From DASXIF01 sp036498145 (GTDB lineage: Bacteria > Actinomycetota > Actinomycetes > Mycobacteriales > Jatrophihabitantaceae): DNA of 64,000 nt. Positions 1-9,576 of this stretch are shown piece by piece. The DNA is taken from positions 1,302,001 to 1,366,000 of the forward strand of contig CAVPSV010000004.1 of NCBI GenBank assembly GCA_963708625.1, in the 5' to 3' direction. Position numbers and translations under genes: made by a program. The notes under the pieces are model-generated. The model was not told the origin of the DNA, ran no database searches, and worked only from the letters and a program-made list of their open reading frames with translations. Position 1 is the stretch's first letter; each line of letters opens with the position of its first letter.

Positions 1-300
1 GTTCGTGGGCGCGACGCTCTCGACGCGGCCGGCATCGATCGAGGCGTCCACTTCCACGATCTCCGGCACACCGGCAACACCCTCGCCGCCCAGGCCGGCG
101 CCACGATGTCCGACCTGATGGCCCGGATGGGCCACGCCAGCACGCGGGCTGCGCAGATCTACCTGCACACCACCTCGCAGCGCGATCGGGTCGTCGCCGA
201 GGCGCTGAATCCGCTGCTCGCCGGCGCGAAGTGGCACGGTTGTGGCACGACACGCCGTAGACGAGCCCTTGGCGCCGCGCGCCGCCAATGCCGAAAATGA
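1..300 (+). CDS. Tyrosine recombinase/integrase, C-terminal fragment cut by the window edge
   Basis: The reading frame is open from base 1 and ends with TGA at 298-300. It carries the end of a phage-type integrase catalytic domain: HDLRHT (the His-x-x-Arg pair), MGHAS (third-box histidine) and QIYLHT with the nucleophilic tyrosine. The N-terminal DNA-binding domain lies outside the window. The gene stops 34 bases from the 3' end of a tRNA-Gly, the usual place of an integrase in an element inserted into a tRNA. It probably excises and integrates that element, whose bulk lies to the left. About 30 arginine-rich residues follow the catalytic tyrosine region, so the natural C-terminus may be shifted by an indel. 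Confidence 0.85.
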   Translation, partial: VRGRDALDAAGIDRGVHFHDLRHTGNTLAAQAGATMSDLMARMGHASTRAAQIYLHTTSQRDRVVAEALNPLLAGAKWHGCGTTRRRRALGAARRQCRK

Positions 301-301
301 C

Positions 302-326
302 GAAGGCCCCGGAGTCCGAGGCCTTC
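302..326 (-). terminator. Hairpin terminator after tRNA-Gly
   Basis: GAAGGCC (302-308) pairs with GGCCTTC (320-326), and an inner CGGA/TCCG extends the stem. Read on the minus strand the hairpin begins 8 bases after the tRNA-Gly 3' end and is followed by a short T-rich run. This fits an intrinsic terminator for the tRNA. It could equally end integrase transcripts coming the other way. Confidence 0.6.
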
Positions 327-333
327 AGCGGGG

Positions 334-404
334 AGCGGGTGACGGGAATCGAACCCGCACTGTCAGCTTGGGAAGCTGATGTTCTGCCATTGAACTACAC
401 CCGC
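334..404 (-). tRNA. tRNA-Gly (anticodon CCC)
   Basis: Read on the minus strand the 71 bases fold as a cloverleaf. The acceptor GCGGGTG pairs with CACCCGC. The anticodon stem TCAGC/GCTGA encloses the loop TTCCCAA, giving anticodon CCC. The T arm has the usual GGTTCGATTCC. The discriminator base is U, as in bacterial tRNA-Gly. No CCA is encoded. The 3' end faces the integrase gene, so this tRNA is the likely attachment site of the element at the left edge. Confidence 0.95.
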
Positions 405-556
405 AGACGGCGGAAACCCTACACGAAGTGCCCGAAATCCGGGGCCTCCGATCCGATCTCACCCGTGCGTGAATGATCTTGATCGAGCTGCCGTTGACCG
501 CGGGTCGACCGACTTACGCAGGCGTAGCAGTGGCACGATGGTGGCATAATGATGGC

Positions 557-793
557 ATGACCCGTGCGCGATTGAGCACCACGGTGGACGCTGACCTCCT
601 CGACTCGGCACGCAGCATTCGCTCCGGGTCCACCGATGCAGCCCTTGTCGATGAGGCGCTGCGCGCCTTGCTGGTCCGTCACCGATCCGCGCAGGTGGAC
701 GCGAGCTATGCCGCCTATGGCCAGCACCCGGTCGACGAGCCGGACGAGTGGGGCGATTTGGCATCGTGGCGACGCGCAGCGGCCACATCGTGA
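557..793 (+). CDS. Type II antitoxin, short ribbon-helix-helix-like protein
   Basis: The 78-residue protein starts RLSTTVDADLLDSAR and continues GSTDAALVDEALRALL. This is the short strand-helix-helix pattern of MazE/VapB-type antitoxins in actinobacteria, followed by an acidic tail (VDEPDEWGDL) of the kind that masks the toxin. Its TGA stop overlaps the GTG start of the next gene in GTGA, so the pair should be translationally coupled. The expected role is to neutralise the toxin and repress the operon. The family is inferred from pattern and context only. Confidence 0.75.
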   Translation: MTRARLSTTVDADLLDSARSIRSGSTDAALVDEALRALLVRHRSAQVDASYAAYGQHPVDEPDEWGDLASWRRAAATS

Positions 794-1227
794 ACGTGCT
801 CCCCGCTCGTGGCGAGGTGTGGTGGTGCGAGATGGCCGAAATCGGCCGGCGCCCTGTCGTCGTCCTGTCCCGCGACGCGGTGATCCCATGGCATCGCCGG
901 GCACTCGTCGCGCCGTGCACCACGACGATCCGGGGGCTCGCGAGCGAGGTCACTCTCGAGCCTGGCGACGATCCGGTCCCGCAGCGCTCGGCGGTGAACC
1001 TCGACTCCGTCGAAAGCGTCTCGCTCGCAGTACTCGTGCAGCGGCTCGGCCGGCTGGCGGATGCGCGCATGCGCGAGATCTGTGCCGCGCTGGGGATCGC
1101 TGTCGGACTGCACCGACTGAAACGAACAAGGTCCGGCGCAAGCATCCTTGACGTCGGCCAACCGAGAACGACGCCGCCCCTTGGTGCGCTAGCGTGCCCG
1201 CGTGGACGTCGTACGCACCCCGGATGA
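790..1227 (+). CDS. MazF/PemK-family endoribonuclease toxin, 3' end frameshifted
   Basis: The GTG start overlaps the antitoxin stop. The protein opens ARGEVWWCEM and continues GRRPVVVLSRD, then RSAVNLDSV and RLADARMREICAALG, the conserved blocks of MazF toxins, which cut mRNA. The frame as written gives 145 residues with an unrelated arginine-rich tail. Removing one base near 1107-1110 gives a stop at 1118-1120 and a 109-residue protein ending in VGCTD, the normal MazF length and ending. I therefore take the extension to be an indel artefact. The written frame also overlaps the next gene's start. Confidence 0.8.
   Translation: MNVLPARGEVWWCEMAEIGRRPVVVLSRDAVIPWHRRALVAPCTTTIRGLASEVTLEPGDDPVPQRSAVNLDSVESVSLAVLVQRLGRLADARMREICAALGIAVGLHRLKRTRSGASILDVGQPRTTPPLGALACPRGRRTHPG
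1190..1195 (+). promoter_or_regulatory. -10 box TAGCGT for a leaderless dehalogenase mRNA
   Basis: TAGCGT lies six bases before the GTG start at 1202, so transcription would begin at about the start codon. The same hexamer and a similar gap precede the MFS gene at 24574. No good -35 box is visible. Confidence 0.45.
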
Positions 1228-2113
1228 GCGCTTCGCCGATGTGCCCGACTTCGGGTACCCACCGAGCTACGCAGAGGTCTCCGACCAGGACGGCGGGTCG
1301 CTGCGCATCGCCTACGTCGAGCACGGCGACCCCGGTGCCGACCCGGTGCTGCTCCTGCACGGAGAACCGTCGTGGTCGTTCCTGTACCGAAAGATGATCG
1401 AGCCGATAGCGGCTGCCGGGCGTCGCGTGATCGCCCCGGACCTCGTCGGCTTCGGGCGGTCGGACAAGCCCACCCGAACCGAGGACCACAGCTACGCGCG
1501 GCACGTCGAATGGATCCGCGCGCTGATCTTCGACGAGCTGGCGCTCGACCGCATCACCGTCGTCGGGCAGGACTGGGGCGGCCTGATCGGGCTGCGGCTC
1601 GTCGGCGAACACCCGGCGCACTTCTCGCATGTCGTCGCCGCCAACACCGGCCTGCCCACCGGTGACCACCCGATGCCCGAGATCTGGCACCAGTTCCGCA
1701 CCGTGATGCAGACGGCGCCGACCATCGACGTCGGTCGTTTCGTGCAGGCCGGCTGCAAACGCCCGATGAGCGACGAGATCCGCGCCGCCTACGACGCGCC
1801 ATTCCCGGACCCGACCTTTCAGGCCGCTGCTCGCGCCATGCCGGGGCTCGTGCCGATCACTCCGGACGATCCGGCCAGCGCCGCCAACCGCGCCGCGTGG
1901 ACCGTACTGACCCAGCTGCCGATCCCGTTCCTGGTGGCGTTCAGCGACAGCGATCCGATCACCGGTCCGATGCGGGAGATCCTCGTCAAGGCCATGCCAG
2001 GCGCACAGGGCCTGGCGCATCCAGTGATCGAGAACGCCGGGCACTTCCTGCAAGAGGACGCCGGCGAGGAACTCGCGGGACGCATCGTCGACTTTCTCGC
2101 TGCGCCTTACTGA
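1202..2113 (+). CDS. dhmA: Haloalkane dehalogenase (DhmA-like alpha/beta hydrolase)
   Basis: The 303-residue protein has the haloalkane dehalogenase core: HGEPSWSF near residues 53-60, VIAPDLVGFGRSDKP, and the nucleophile elbow GQDWGG with Asp124 followed by Trp125, which binds the halide. SDSDP (about 248-252) supplies the acid and NAGHFLQED supplies His281. It would hydrolyse a carbon-halogen bond to an alcohol and halide in the cytoplasm. The opening DVVRTPDERF matches the mycobacterial DhmA type. The GTG start has no Shine-Dalgarno sequence and fits leaderless expression. The substrate is unknown; some family members act as epoxide hydrolases. Confidence 0.88.
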   Translation: MDVVRTPDERFADVPDFGYPPSYAEVSDQDGGSLRIAYVEHGDPGADPVLLLHGEPSWSFLYRKMIEPIAAAGRRVIAPDLVGFGRSDKPTRTEDHSYARHVEWIRALIFDELALDRITVVGQDWGGLIGLRLVGEHPAHFSHVVAANTGLPTGDHPMPEIWHQFRTVMQTAPTIDVGRFVQAGCKRPMSDEIRAAYDAPFPDPTFQAAARAMPGLVPITPDDPASAANRAAWTVLTQLPIPFLVAFSDSDPITGPMREILVKAMPGAQGLAHPVIENAGHFLQEDAGEELAGRIVDFLAAPY

Positions 2114-2140
2114 CCCGTGCCCAAGACGCTGCGCCGATGG

Positions 2141-3008
2141 TCAACCGGTCGCATCCGCCTGGAGCGCGGCCGGGTTCGCCAGCGAGAAGACGGCCGCAAC
2201 AATGATCGCGAACCCGAGGGCCGCCAGCAGCAGCGACGGACCGGTTTGGGTGCTCTCGTCGAGCACGACGGTTCCCCAGAGCACCGAGACGAGCGGGTCG
2301 AGCAATGTGATGCCGGGCTGGGCGTCGACCAGAGTTCCGCTGTGCAAGGCAGCCTGCACCAGCACGACCGAGGCGACCCCGGTCCGGCCAACCCGTACGT
2401 CTCCCAGGTCGTGAAGAGGCTGGCCGCCCCGCCGGCGGACAGGTGGGTGACGGCCACCTTGATCAGGGACGCGGTGAGCCCGAAACCACTGCCGGCGGCA
2501 GCACCGTAGAGGGCAGTACGTACCCGAGCCGATCCGGTCGCGCGGCCGGCGAACGACCATCACCACGATGCCCAGCGCGGTGGCGCCGGTCGCGGTCAGG
2601 GCCAGGCCGACGGGGACGTGGTCGGCGTCGCCGCCGTGCGGGTTGAGCGCGATGATGAACAACGCCAGACCACCGGCCATTGCCGCGCCGCTGACCCACA
2701 CTCGCCGCTGCAGGGGGTGACGAAAGACAGCGGCACCGATCACGAGCGTAAGCGGGAGTTCGACGACGAGCACCGGCTCGACGGACAGCCAGGGTGCCGG
2801 CGTCGAGGGCGGTTGCCTGAAGCAGGAACGACGCCAGCATGGCGACGAACCCGAACAGCCATGCGGGCCGCTGCACGACGCTGACGAGCAGGCTGACCCC
2901 GAATTCACGCCCGGCCGGTTCGTCCCGGTTCGCCTTGCGCTGCAGCACGCTGGACACCGCGTTACACACCGCTGCCGCAGCAGCTAGTAACAGGCTCCCG
3001 ATGTGCAC
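2141..3008 (-). CDS. DMT-superfamily permease, broken by several indels
   Basis: Reading across three frames restores a roughly 290-residue membrane protein. It begins HIGSLLLAAAAAVCNAVSS with RKANRDEP, followed by hydrophobic segments such as WLFGFVAMLASFLLQATALD, VWVSGAAMAGGLALFIIAL and LLLAALGFAIIVAAVFSLA. The arrangement (repeated short membrane helices with few charges) is that of EamA/DMT transporters. The substrate cannot be told. Frame changes occur near 2400, 2450, 2510 and 2810. Start is GTG (3006-3008). Given similar breaks in essential genes, this is more likely a sequence error than a pseudogene. Confidence 0.65.
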
Positions 3009-3128
3009 CGCACCGTGCCTACCATGCTGGCGGCCTCCAGGTCACGAGAAGGACGCATCGAACCGCTGCGTCGCCCCGCCGATCCGCCCCGGACGATCGA
3101 GCGGATCGGCGAGTTCGGCAGGTCCCAC

Positions 3129-5730
3129 TCAGCAGCTTTGGCTGCGGATGCGACGCCGGCGGACGGCCAGGCCGGCCATGCCAGTCATGAGTCCAGCGGC
3201 GACCAGCGACGCGATACCTCCGGTGATCAGCCAGGGGTTCGTCCCGGACGGATCGGCGGGCTGACCAGTGTTGATGCCAGCGCTGGGTGAAGGGGTCGTG
3301 GTTGAGCTGGTCTGGCCGTTCGACGCGGGTGAGTGACCAGACCCCGGCGGGGTGGGGACCGGGATGTTCGCGGAGTACACGCCGGCGTCGATGGTGTGGT
3401 CCACCCCGCCGGGGGCACTCGGCGCGGTCACGCGTCGTCTCCGCCGTCGGGGGGTACTGACCGCCGGCGGTGTTCGAGTCATGGCGACTATCGCCGCCGG
3501 CTTTCGAGCGTGGTGTAACGCAACGACGGCACCGTCACCCCGGATGGCAGATTGCTCACCGTGGAGACGTCGAACTTGACCGTGTACTGAGCCCCGGCGT
3601 CAGCTGATAGCTCGAGGCCGGGCCGCCGAAGTAGTACTCACCGTTGCGTCGGTGAAGGCTGCGATCGTCTGCCAATCTGACCCTGCCGGTGCTCGAATCG
3701 ATCAGGTGACACGGTTCGCGTGCTGCAACGACAACTCACCCGCGTCCTGCACCCCGTTGCGGTTGGCGTCCAACCACACCCGGTTACCGATCTGCACCGG
3801 CGCCGCCGACGCGAGCAGTGCGATCGCACCCAACCCATTCGCCTTACCGAACCCGGTGCCGGCAGCTACGTTGCCGTCCTCGACGATGACGGAATGAGAC
3901 GACGGGATCGGAGCCGGGATCGAGCCCTGAGGCCGCGTTCGCATCGTAGAAGCCGAGACCGTCGGTGAACTGCTGCGATTTCGGATCCAGTTCCGTACTG
4001 GTGATCGTGCTGGAACCTACGGGCAGGACCACGGAACCGTGCGCGGCCTCGCGCTGCTTGTTGACGCTGTAGTCACCGGGGTAGAACTCCTGCACGCCGG
4101 TCGGCGCCGTGCCGGTCGGTTCGTTGTCGCTGTTCGTGCCCGTGTTGTTGTTCGGGCAGGTATCGGCTCCGCTGCTCTCCCCCTCCCAGACGTACGTTCC
4201 CCCGAAGTTGCACACCCGGTTGATGTCCGCGCCGGTGATCACGTTGACGGGTCGAATGATCGTGCCGTCGGATTCACGCACGGGTGCCGCGTTGCCCAGC
4301 TGGTCTCCGGAACGGTCGCGGAAACCGAGGACCAGCGAGCCGTCGCTGTCGAACGCGATCGTGGCCAGCTCCGGTTCCGGACGGTCCACAAAGTAGGGAC
4401 CTTGGCCAACCGGTGGTTGCACGCTGTAGTCCGATTGCGTAAAGCTGCTGGTCCACGGATTCCAGTGCGTGTCGATGTCGGTATTCGCGGTGACGTTGTT
4501 GCCGTTGGTCGTGCCGCGAAGGTAGTCCAGCCCGTGCTGGAGTATGAGCGTGAACGCGCCACCGCTGTACGAGTAGATGGCCGCCTTGAGATCGGCCCGC
4601 TTCTGCGCCGTCGTGCCGGTGGCGGACGACGCGTCGCAAACACCACCGATGTACAGAGTGTTGTTGTGCTCGGCGGTACCGAATGGCCGCCACGTACCGC
4701 CGGAACAACCCGGGTCGGGAATCGAAGTCGCGGTCTGCAGTGACGGATTGGCTACGTCGATCGAGATCAGCTTCTGGTCGGCCAGGTTGATCGTGTACAG
4801 CGTCTTACCGTCATCGGACATGACTAGACCACCGAGAGACTGGGTGCCCGGTACCTGGTAGTAGGAATAGTCAGTGTTGAGCGGCTCGACGTGTGCGGTG
4901 ATCGCTGCTTGGTCGACGTCTTTTACGGTCGTGAAAAGTGAGCCGTTCGGTGTCGCGCTGTTCAAGTCGGTCACGTAGATCGCGCCGGCTTTGCCCGGGC
5001 CGTACTCCGTGTACGCCTTGGCAAACGCCGAGGTGAACACCCGCTTCCCGGTGCGGTCGTACGCCACTCCGAACGTGTCGCCGATCTGGTTCTGGGTCGC
5101 AACAACGGTCTGCGTGCCGGTCGCCGCGTTGGGACGCGTTACCAGCGCATCGGTGCTGTTGCCGAGCCCGCCCTGCGCTGGTCCGTACGAGGATTCCGCT
5201 GGAATTGCGAGTTGTGCCGTGCTCTGGCCGTAGTCCGCCGCGTCCCACACCGGCAACCCGCAAGGGCGATGTTCGGTGCCGTTGCTCGGGATCGACGAAA
5301 TCCGTGGCATTGGCGAAATCGCCGCCGGACTTGACCGGTGCGAAACCGAGGTAGCTCGAGTACGGCGCGGGAATGGATACGTCGATCCGATACGGCGGGG
5401 TGAGCCCGTCCGCCGCGGTGATCGTGACCGCACCGGCGGCGTCGGTGGTCTTCTGCGCCGTCTTGCCGTTGACGTCAGTCGCGGTCACAACCATGCCCGG
5501 CTGGGCCGGAGTCACCAGCTCTGGCCAGCGGTCGGAGCGTGGTAGGTGCCGTCACCGTAATAATCTCGGTTGACCGTCACGCTCACCGACCCCACCGCTC
5601 CGGCAGCACCCGCCGACGGGGACAGCACCACCGTCAAACCAGCGACCAAACCAGCAACAGCCAACGCTGGCACCGCGCGCCGTAACACTCGTGAGTAGAC
5701 CCGGCGGTCCACGACGTCAGACGTCCGCAT
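3129..5730 (-). CDS. SdrD-B-domain surface protein, copy 1 (frameshifted)
   Basis: This is a paralogue of the next upstream gene (5876-8452). It begins with a signal peptide (RRAVPALAVAGLVAGLTVVLSPSAGA), then an Ig-like region with DRDYYGDGT-type spacing, a long central region, an SdrD-B module (NRVWLDANRNGVQDAGE, a Ca-binding DxNxNGxxDxGE loop) and a C-terminal membrane helix ending in RRRRIRS. Frame changes near 5520, 5260, 3860, 3720 and 3450-3650 break it. The start ATG at 5730 has GAGGAG about 9 bases upstream. Whether it is decayed or merely mis-sequenced cannot be decided here. Many segments match copy 2 almost base for base. Confidence 0.7.
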
Positions 5731-5875
5731 CGCGAATTTTCTCCTCGCTGATCATGGCGTTGTTGGCCCATGGTCGAACGAGGTCGCGTTTTAGCTGGCG
5801 TTGACGTCGGGGATATGACATCGACCGGCACCTTTGCCCGCGTGCCCGGGCGATCGACGCATTTGCCTCGCGAGG

Positions 5876-8452
5876 TTAGCTACGTGGGATTCGACTCCGG
5901 CGCATGGCCATTCCGGTGGTGAGCCCGGCCGCGGCGATTGCCGCGATGCCGCCGGTGATCAGCCAGGGGTTTGGCCCGGACGGCTCGGCGGGTCCACCCG
6001 TGTTGATGTCGATGTTGGGTGAGGACGTGCCGACCGTGCTGCCAGTGCCGCCCGACAACGGCCCGGAGTCCGGTGAGTGCGGTGCGTGCGGCAAGCACCC
6101 GCCGGAACCCGTCGTCGTCGTTGGGGGTACCGGGATGTTCAGCGAGTAGACGCCGGCGTCGATGGTGTGGTCCACCCCGCCGGGGGCACTCGGCGCGGTT
6201 ACCGTCGCATCCGCGGTTGGCGTACTGACCGCCGGGGTGTTCGAGTCATGGCGGCTATCCCCGCCGGCTTTCGACGTGGTGTAACGCAACGACGGCACCG
6301 TCACCCCGGACGGCAGATTGCTCACCGTGGAGACGTCGAACTTCACCGTGTACTGGCCACCCGGCGTCAGCTGATAGCTCGAGGCCGGTCCACCGAAGTA
6401 GTACTCACCATTGCTGTCGGTCTGCGTCGTGCCGACCACCTTGCCGGTGCTCGAATCGATCAGTGACACGGTTGCGTTCTGCAGCGACAACTCACCCGCG
6501 TCCTGCACCCCGTTGCGGTTGGCGTCCAACCACACCCGGTTACCGATCTGCACCGGCGCCGCCGTCGCGAGCAACGCGATCGCACCCAACCCATTCGCCT
6601 TGCCTAAGCCGTTCCCGCTGAGTTGAGTGTTTCCCGCAGCGTCAATGGTGAGAGTCGTCTGGGTGATCTTGGTGGTCTTGCTCGGGTCGCCGCCGGTGGG
6701 TCCGCTGGTGCCGTCGGAGGCGAAGAAGCCAAGTCCGTCGGAGTTTGACGAGGCCGCGGGGTCCATGAAGGTAGAGGTCAGCTGCCCCAGCTGGGGGACC
6801 AGCACGCTAGAGCCCTGTGCTGCCTCGTTTTCGTCTTGGATGGTGGTGTCCTGCGGGTAATAGGTCGCATCGTTGTTCGCGTTGCGGCAGCCGGGGTCGC
6901 CATCCCACACGAATCCTGTCGCGGTCTTGCACACACGGTTCACATCACCGCCGGTCATGACCGACACCAGGTCGGAGCCGAATTTCGGCGGATTCCCTGG
7001 GATGGTGTACCCGACCGGTCCCAGAACGCCCAGCTGGTCACCGGTTCGATCGCGGAAGCCGAGTGCCATTGACTCGTCGCTGTCGAAGGAGATGCTGGCG
7101 AGCTCCGGTTCGGGCCGAACCGGCTCGAAGTCGATCCCGGTTCCGCCGGAATACTCATCCGGGGAGTAAGTCTGCGTCCACGTGTTCCAGTGCGTCCCGA
7201 TGTCGCTGTCAGCGAGAGGCTGGACCGCTGCCCGCGTGAAGTCCAGCGCGTGGGTGTAGTACGGCGTCGTCGCGAAGGCGCCCGCGTGGAATCGCCAGAC
7301 GACCGCCTTGAGGTCGGCGCGGGTTGCGCCAGCAGCCGAGGCGTCGCACACCCCACCCACGAAGATGTCGCCGTCATGCGCGCTGACAGCCATCGGCCGC
7401 CACTGACCGAGGGTGCAGCCCGGATCGGGGATCGCAGTGACGGTCTGTGCTTTGGTGGACACGGTGATACCGACGAGCTGTTTGGTGTTCATGTTCACCG
7501 TGTACAGCGCCTTGCCGTCATCCGACATCGCCAAGCCGCCGAGAGACTCAGTGCCCGGCACCGAATAGAAGCCACTTTCCTGCGGCGTGCCCGCCGCCCC
7601 GACGTTGTCCAGCTTGAGGTTGGTTGAGTTGTGCTGGCTGGAGCCCGCGTTGGTGACATCCGCAAATAGCGACGACCGCCCGCTGGTCGGATCGACGGCG
7701 TAGATAGCGCCCGGGCCGCCGGACGCATAAGGCGCGTACGCCTTGGCGAAGGCCGAGGTGTAAATCAGCTGCTTGGTCTTGTCCCAGGCAACACCGAAGG
7801 TCGTGCCGGTGTCCTGATATTTAGCCACCGCCGTGACCGCGCCCTGCGGACTGTTCGGCGTGGTCACCAACGAGGTGTCATCGGTAGACAGGCCGCCGGG
7901 GCCGAAGTTCGACTCCACCGGGACAGCCAACTGGGTGCCCGCGGGCACGTAGTCTGCCGGGTCCCACACCGGCACCCGCAACGAGACGTTGGTGCCGTTG
8001 CTGGGATCGACGAAGTCGGTCGCATTCGCGAAGTCACCGCCGGACTTGACCGGTGCGAAACCGAGGTAGCTGGAGTACGGCGCCGGGATGGACACATCGA
8101 TGCGATACGGCGGGGTGAGCCCGTCCGCCGCAGAGATTGTCACCGCGCCGGCAGCGTCGGTGATTTTCTGCGCCGTCTTGCCATTGATGTCGGTCGCCGT
8201 CACGTCCATGCCGGGCTGGGCCGGGTCGCCGGCTTGGCCAGCGCTCGGCGCGTGATACGTGCCGTCACCGAAATAGTCCCGGTCGACCTTCACACTCACC
8301 GAGCCCACCGGACTGCCCGCACTGGCCGCACCCACGGACGGCGTCAGCACCGCAGTGCTTCCGACGATCAGACCGGCGAGGGTCAACGCCGGCGCCACCC
8401 GTCGCACGACGCTGAAGCGACCGCGCACTACCCGGTCGGCAATTGCACCCAT
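5876..8452 (-). CDS. Secreted membrane-anchored SdrD-B-domain surface protein, copy 2 (intact)
   Basis: The 858-residue protein starts at ATG 8452, chosen because GAAGGAG sits 5 bases upstream. Its parts in order: signal peptide (about 15-40); Ig-like domain with DRDYFGDGT and DINGKTAQKITD (about 45-125); a long region rich in SDDGKALYTVN-type strands that looks like a beta-propeller (about 150-600); an SdrD-B module from about 636 with WLDANRNGVQDAGE; a Pro/Thr/Gly-rich stalk; and a membrane helix (about 830-850) followed by RRSRIPRS. There is no LPXTG motif, so sortase attachment is not supported; the helix with a basic tail suggests simple membrane anchoring. The function is unknown, probably surface or adhesion related. 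Confidence 0.75.
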   Translation of the reverse strand: MGAIADRVVRGRFSVVRRVAPALTLAGLIVGSTAVLTPSVGAASAGSPVGSVSVKVDRDYFGDGTYHAPSAGQAGDPAQPGMDVTATDINGKTAQKITDAAGAVTISAADGLTPPYRIDVSIPAPYSSYLGFAPVKSGGDFANATDFVDPSNGTNVSLRVPVWDPADYVPAGTQLAVPVESNFGPGGLSTDDTSLVTTPNSPQGAVTAVAKYQDTGTTFGVAWDKTKQLIYTSAFAKAYAPYASGGPGAIYAVDPTSGRSSLFADVTNAGSSQHNSTNLKLDNVGAAGTPQESGFYSVPGTESLGGLAMSDDGKALYTVNMNTKQLVGITVSTKAQTVTAIPDPGCTLGQWRPMAVSAHDGDIFVGGVCDASAAGATRADLKAVVWRFHAGAFATTPYYTHALDFTRAAVQPLADSDIGTHWNTWTQTYSPDEYSGGTGIDFEPVRPEPELASISFDSDESMALGFRDRTGDQLGVLGPVGYTIPGNPPKFGSDLVSVMTGGDVNRVCKTATGFVWDGDPGCRNANNDATYYPQDTTIQDENEAAQGSSVLVPQLGQLTSTFMDPAASSNSDGLGFFASDGTSGPTGGDPSKTTKITQTTLTIDAAGNTQLSGNGLGKANGLGAIALLATAAPVQIGNRVWLDANRNGVQDAGELSLQNATVSLIDSSTGKVVGTTQTDSNGEYYFGGPASSYQLTPGGQYTVKFDVSTVSNLPSGVTVPSLRYTTSKAGGDSRHDSNTPAVSTPTADATVTAPSAPGGVDHTIDAGVYSLNIPVPPTTTTGSGGCLPHAPHSPDSGPLSGGTGSTVGTSSPNIDINTGGPAEPSGPNPWLITGGIAAIAAAGLTTGMAMRRSRIPRS

Positions 8453-8759
8453 CCGAACTCCTTCGTGTGCTGACAAGGCACGTGACTACGGCCGCAACGC
8501 GGTGCAGAAATGGCCAGATGACATCAGACGCGCGTAAACAGCGCTAACCGCATCGATTGTCAGGCAACGACTACGCCTGAAAGCGCAGCGATGTCGTTAA
8601 GACGACTGCTTTGAATTCGTTTGCCCGCGATCGCGTCGCGAATCGCCCGACAATGTCAGACAACACCAATGCTGACTTTGTAACGCTAACTTGCTGAATT
8701 TGGCGACGCTTATCATGGGCAGGCATCGGTTAATTGGCGCCGATCAGCCCACCGATCGA
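8453..8759. other. 307-bp intergenic region upstream of the surface-protein gene
   Basis: This stretch is clearly more AT-rich than its surroundings and has no convincing ORF. It must hold the promoter for the minus-strand surface protein and the transcript end of the minus-strand gene ending at 8760. I see GAAGGAG at its left end (the ribosome site) and a 6-bp inverted pair aacgac/gtcgtt around 8565-8597, but no clear -35/-10 pair. Confidence 0.5.
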
Positions 8760-9541
8760 TCAGCCCCAGCGAACGCGAACGGTGCGCCAGAGTTCGGCGA
8801 CGGACTCGTCGCCCGTTACGGCGGCGGCTGACGGGCGGTTCCACAGCCATAGGTAGAGCTCACCGGACGTGCCCGTCACCACGACGTCCGCGGTTGCCGT
8901 TGCGTGTGCTTGCGCCGCACGGTCAGTGCCCGATTCAGCGCCGTTTTGGGACGGGGTTGCGACAATCCGTTCGCCGCCGAGCGTGATCAGCCAGTATCGC
9001 ACCGCCGTCTGTGGCATGCAACTCGATGGTCGCGGCGCGTTCGATCGCGTTGCTCTTGCGCGCTGCGAATCCGTGCAACAGCTCCGCGATGCCGTCCTGC
9101 GCGAACGCGACGTCGAAGGTCGGCGTAGCGCCGGCGGCCAGTTCCGCATCGGCACGGTGCACCGCGGTCTCGTGTGCTTGCCGCCTGGCCCAGAACGCCC
9201 GCGGCGACGGTGCCGGCAAGAAGGTGAAGCACTCCAGGGCGTCTGGGGCGGCGCGCAGCGCATCGACGACCGCGCCATGCCCATCGCGAAACCACGCCAG
9301 TAATTCGTCATCGTCCGGGCCCGTGCCCACCGCATGGCCGGCGGCACGGTGCCACCGCGTCGGCGATGCGGATGCGCACGATGTCGGCCGCCCAGCGGTG
9401 CACGCCACCGACGTGCGTCACGAGCTCGCGCACGGCCCAGTCCGTCGCCGGCACCGGCACGTCCCACCCGGCCCGCTCAGCGGCGTCGGCCAGCGCCCGG
9501 CCGTCACGGTCGAGGTGTGCGATGTGCTCGTCGATCCCCAT
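8760..9541 (-). CDS. Maleylpyruvate-isomerase/DinB-family protein (mycothiol-enzyme fold), frameshifted
   Basis: Joining three frames gives about 255 residues starting MGIDEHIAHLDRDGRALAD, then WDVPVPATDWAVRELVTHVGGVHRWAADI. This is the N-terminal DinB-like helix bundle of the actinobacterial mycothiol-dependent maleylpyruvate isomerase family, with metal-binding histidines of the HVGGVHRW type and later RQAHETAVHRADAE. The C-terminal part (VVVTGTSGELYLWLWNR) is the SCP2-like domain found in this family. Frame changes lie near 9350 and 9010. These proteins often act on mycothiol conjugates, but the substrate is unknown. Confidence 0.75.
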
Positions 9542-9576
9542 ACCGCTGATCTCCACGCCGTTGGTCCCCATACCGC

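Noticed and set aside
288..476. 62-residue ORF with GIEPALSAWEADVLPLNYTRRR
   Set aside because: It is the antisense of tRNA-Gly read as protein; this string is a common false annotation across tRNA genes.
950..2053. 367-residue minus-strand ORF opposite the dehalogenase
   Set aside because: It is the high-GC antisense shadow of dhmA, with histidine- and arginine-rich composition and no family motif.
5876..6100. Sortase-anchored LPXTG protein
   Set aside because: The C-terminus has a membrane helix and basic tail but no LPXTG or close variant before it.
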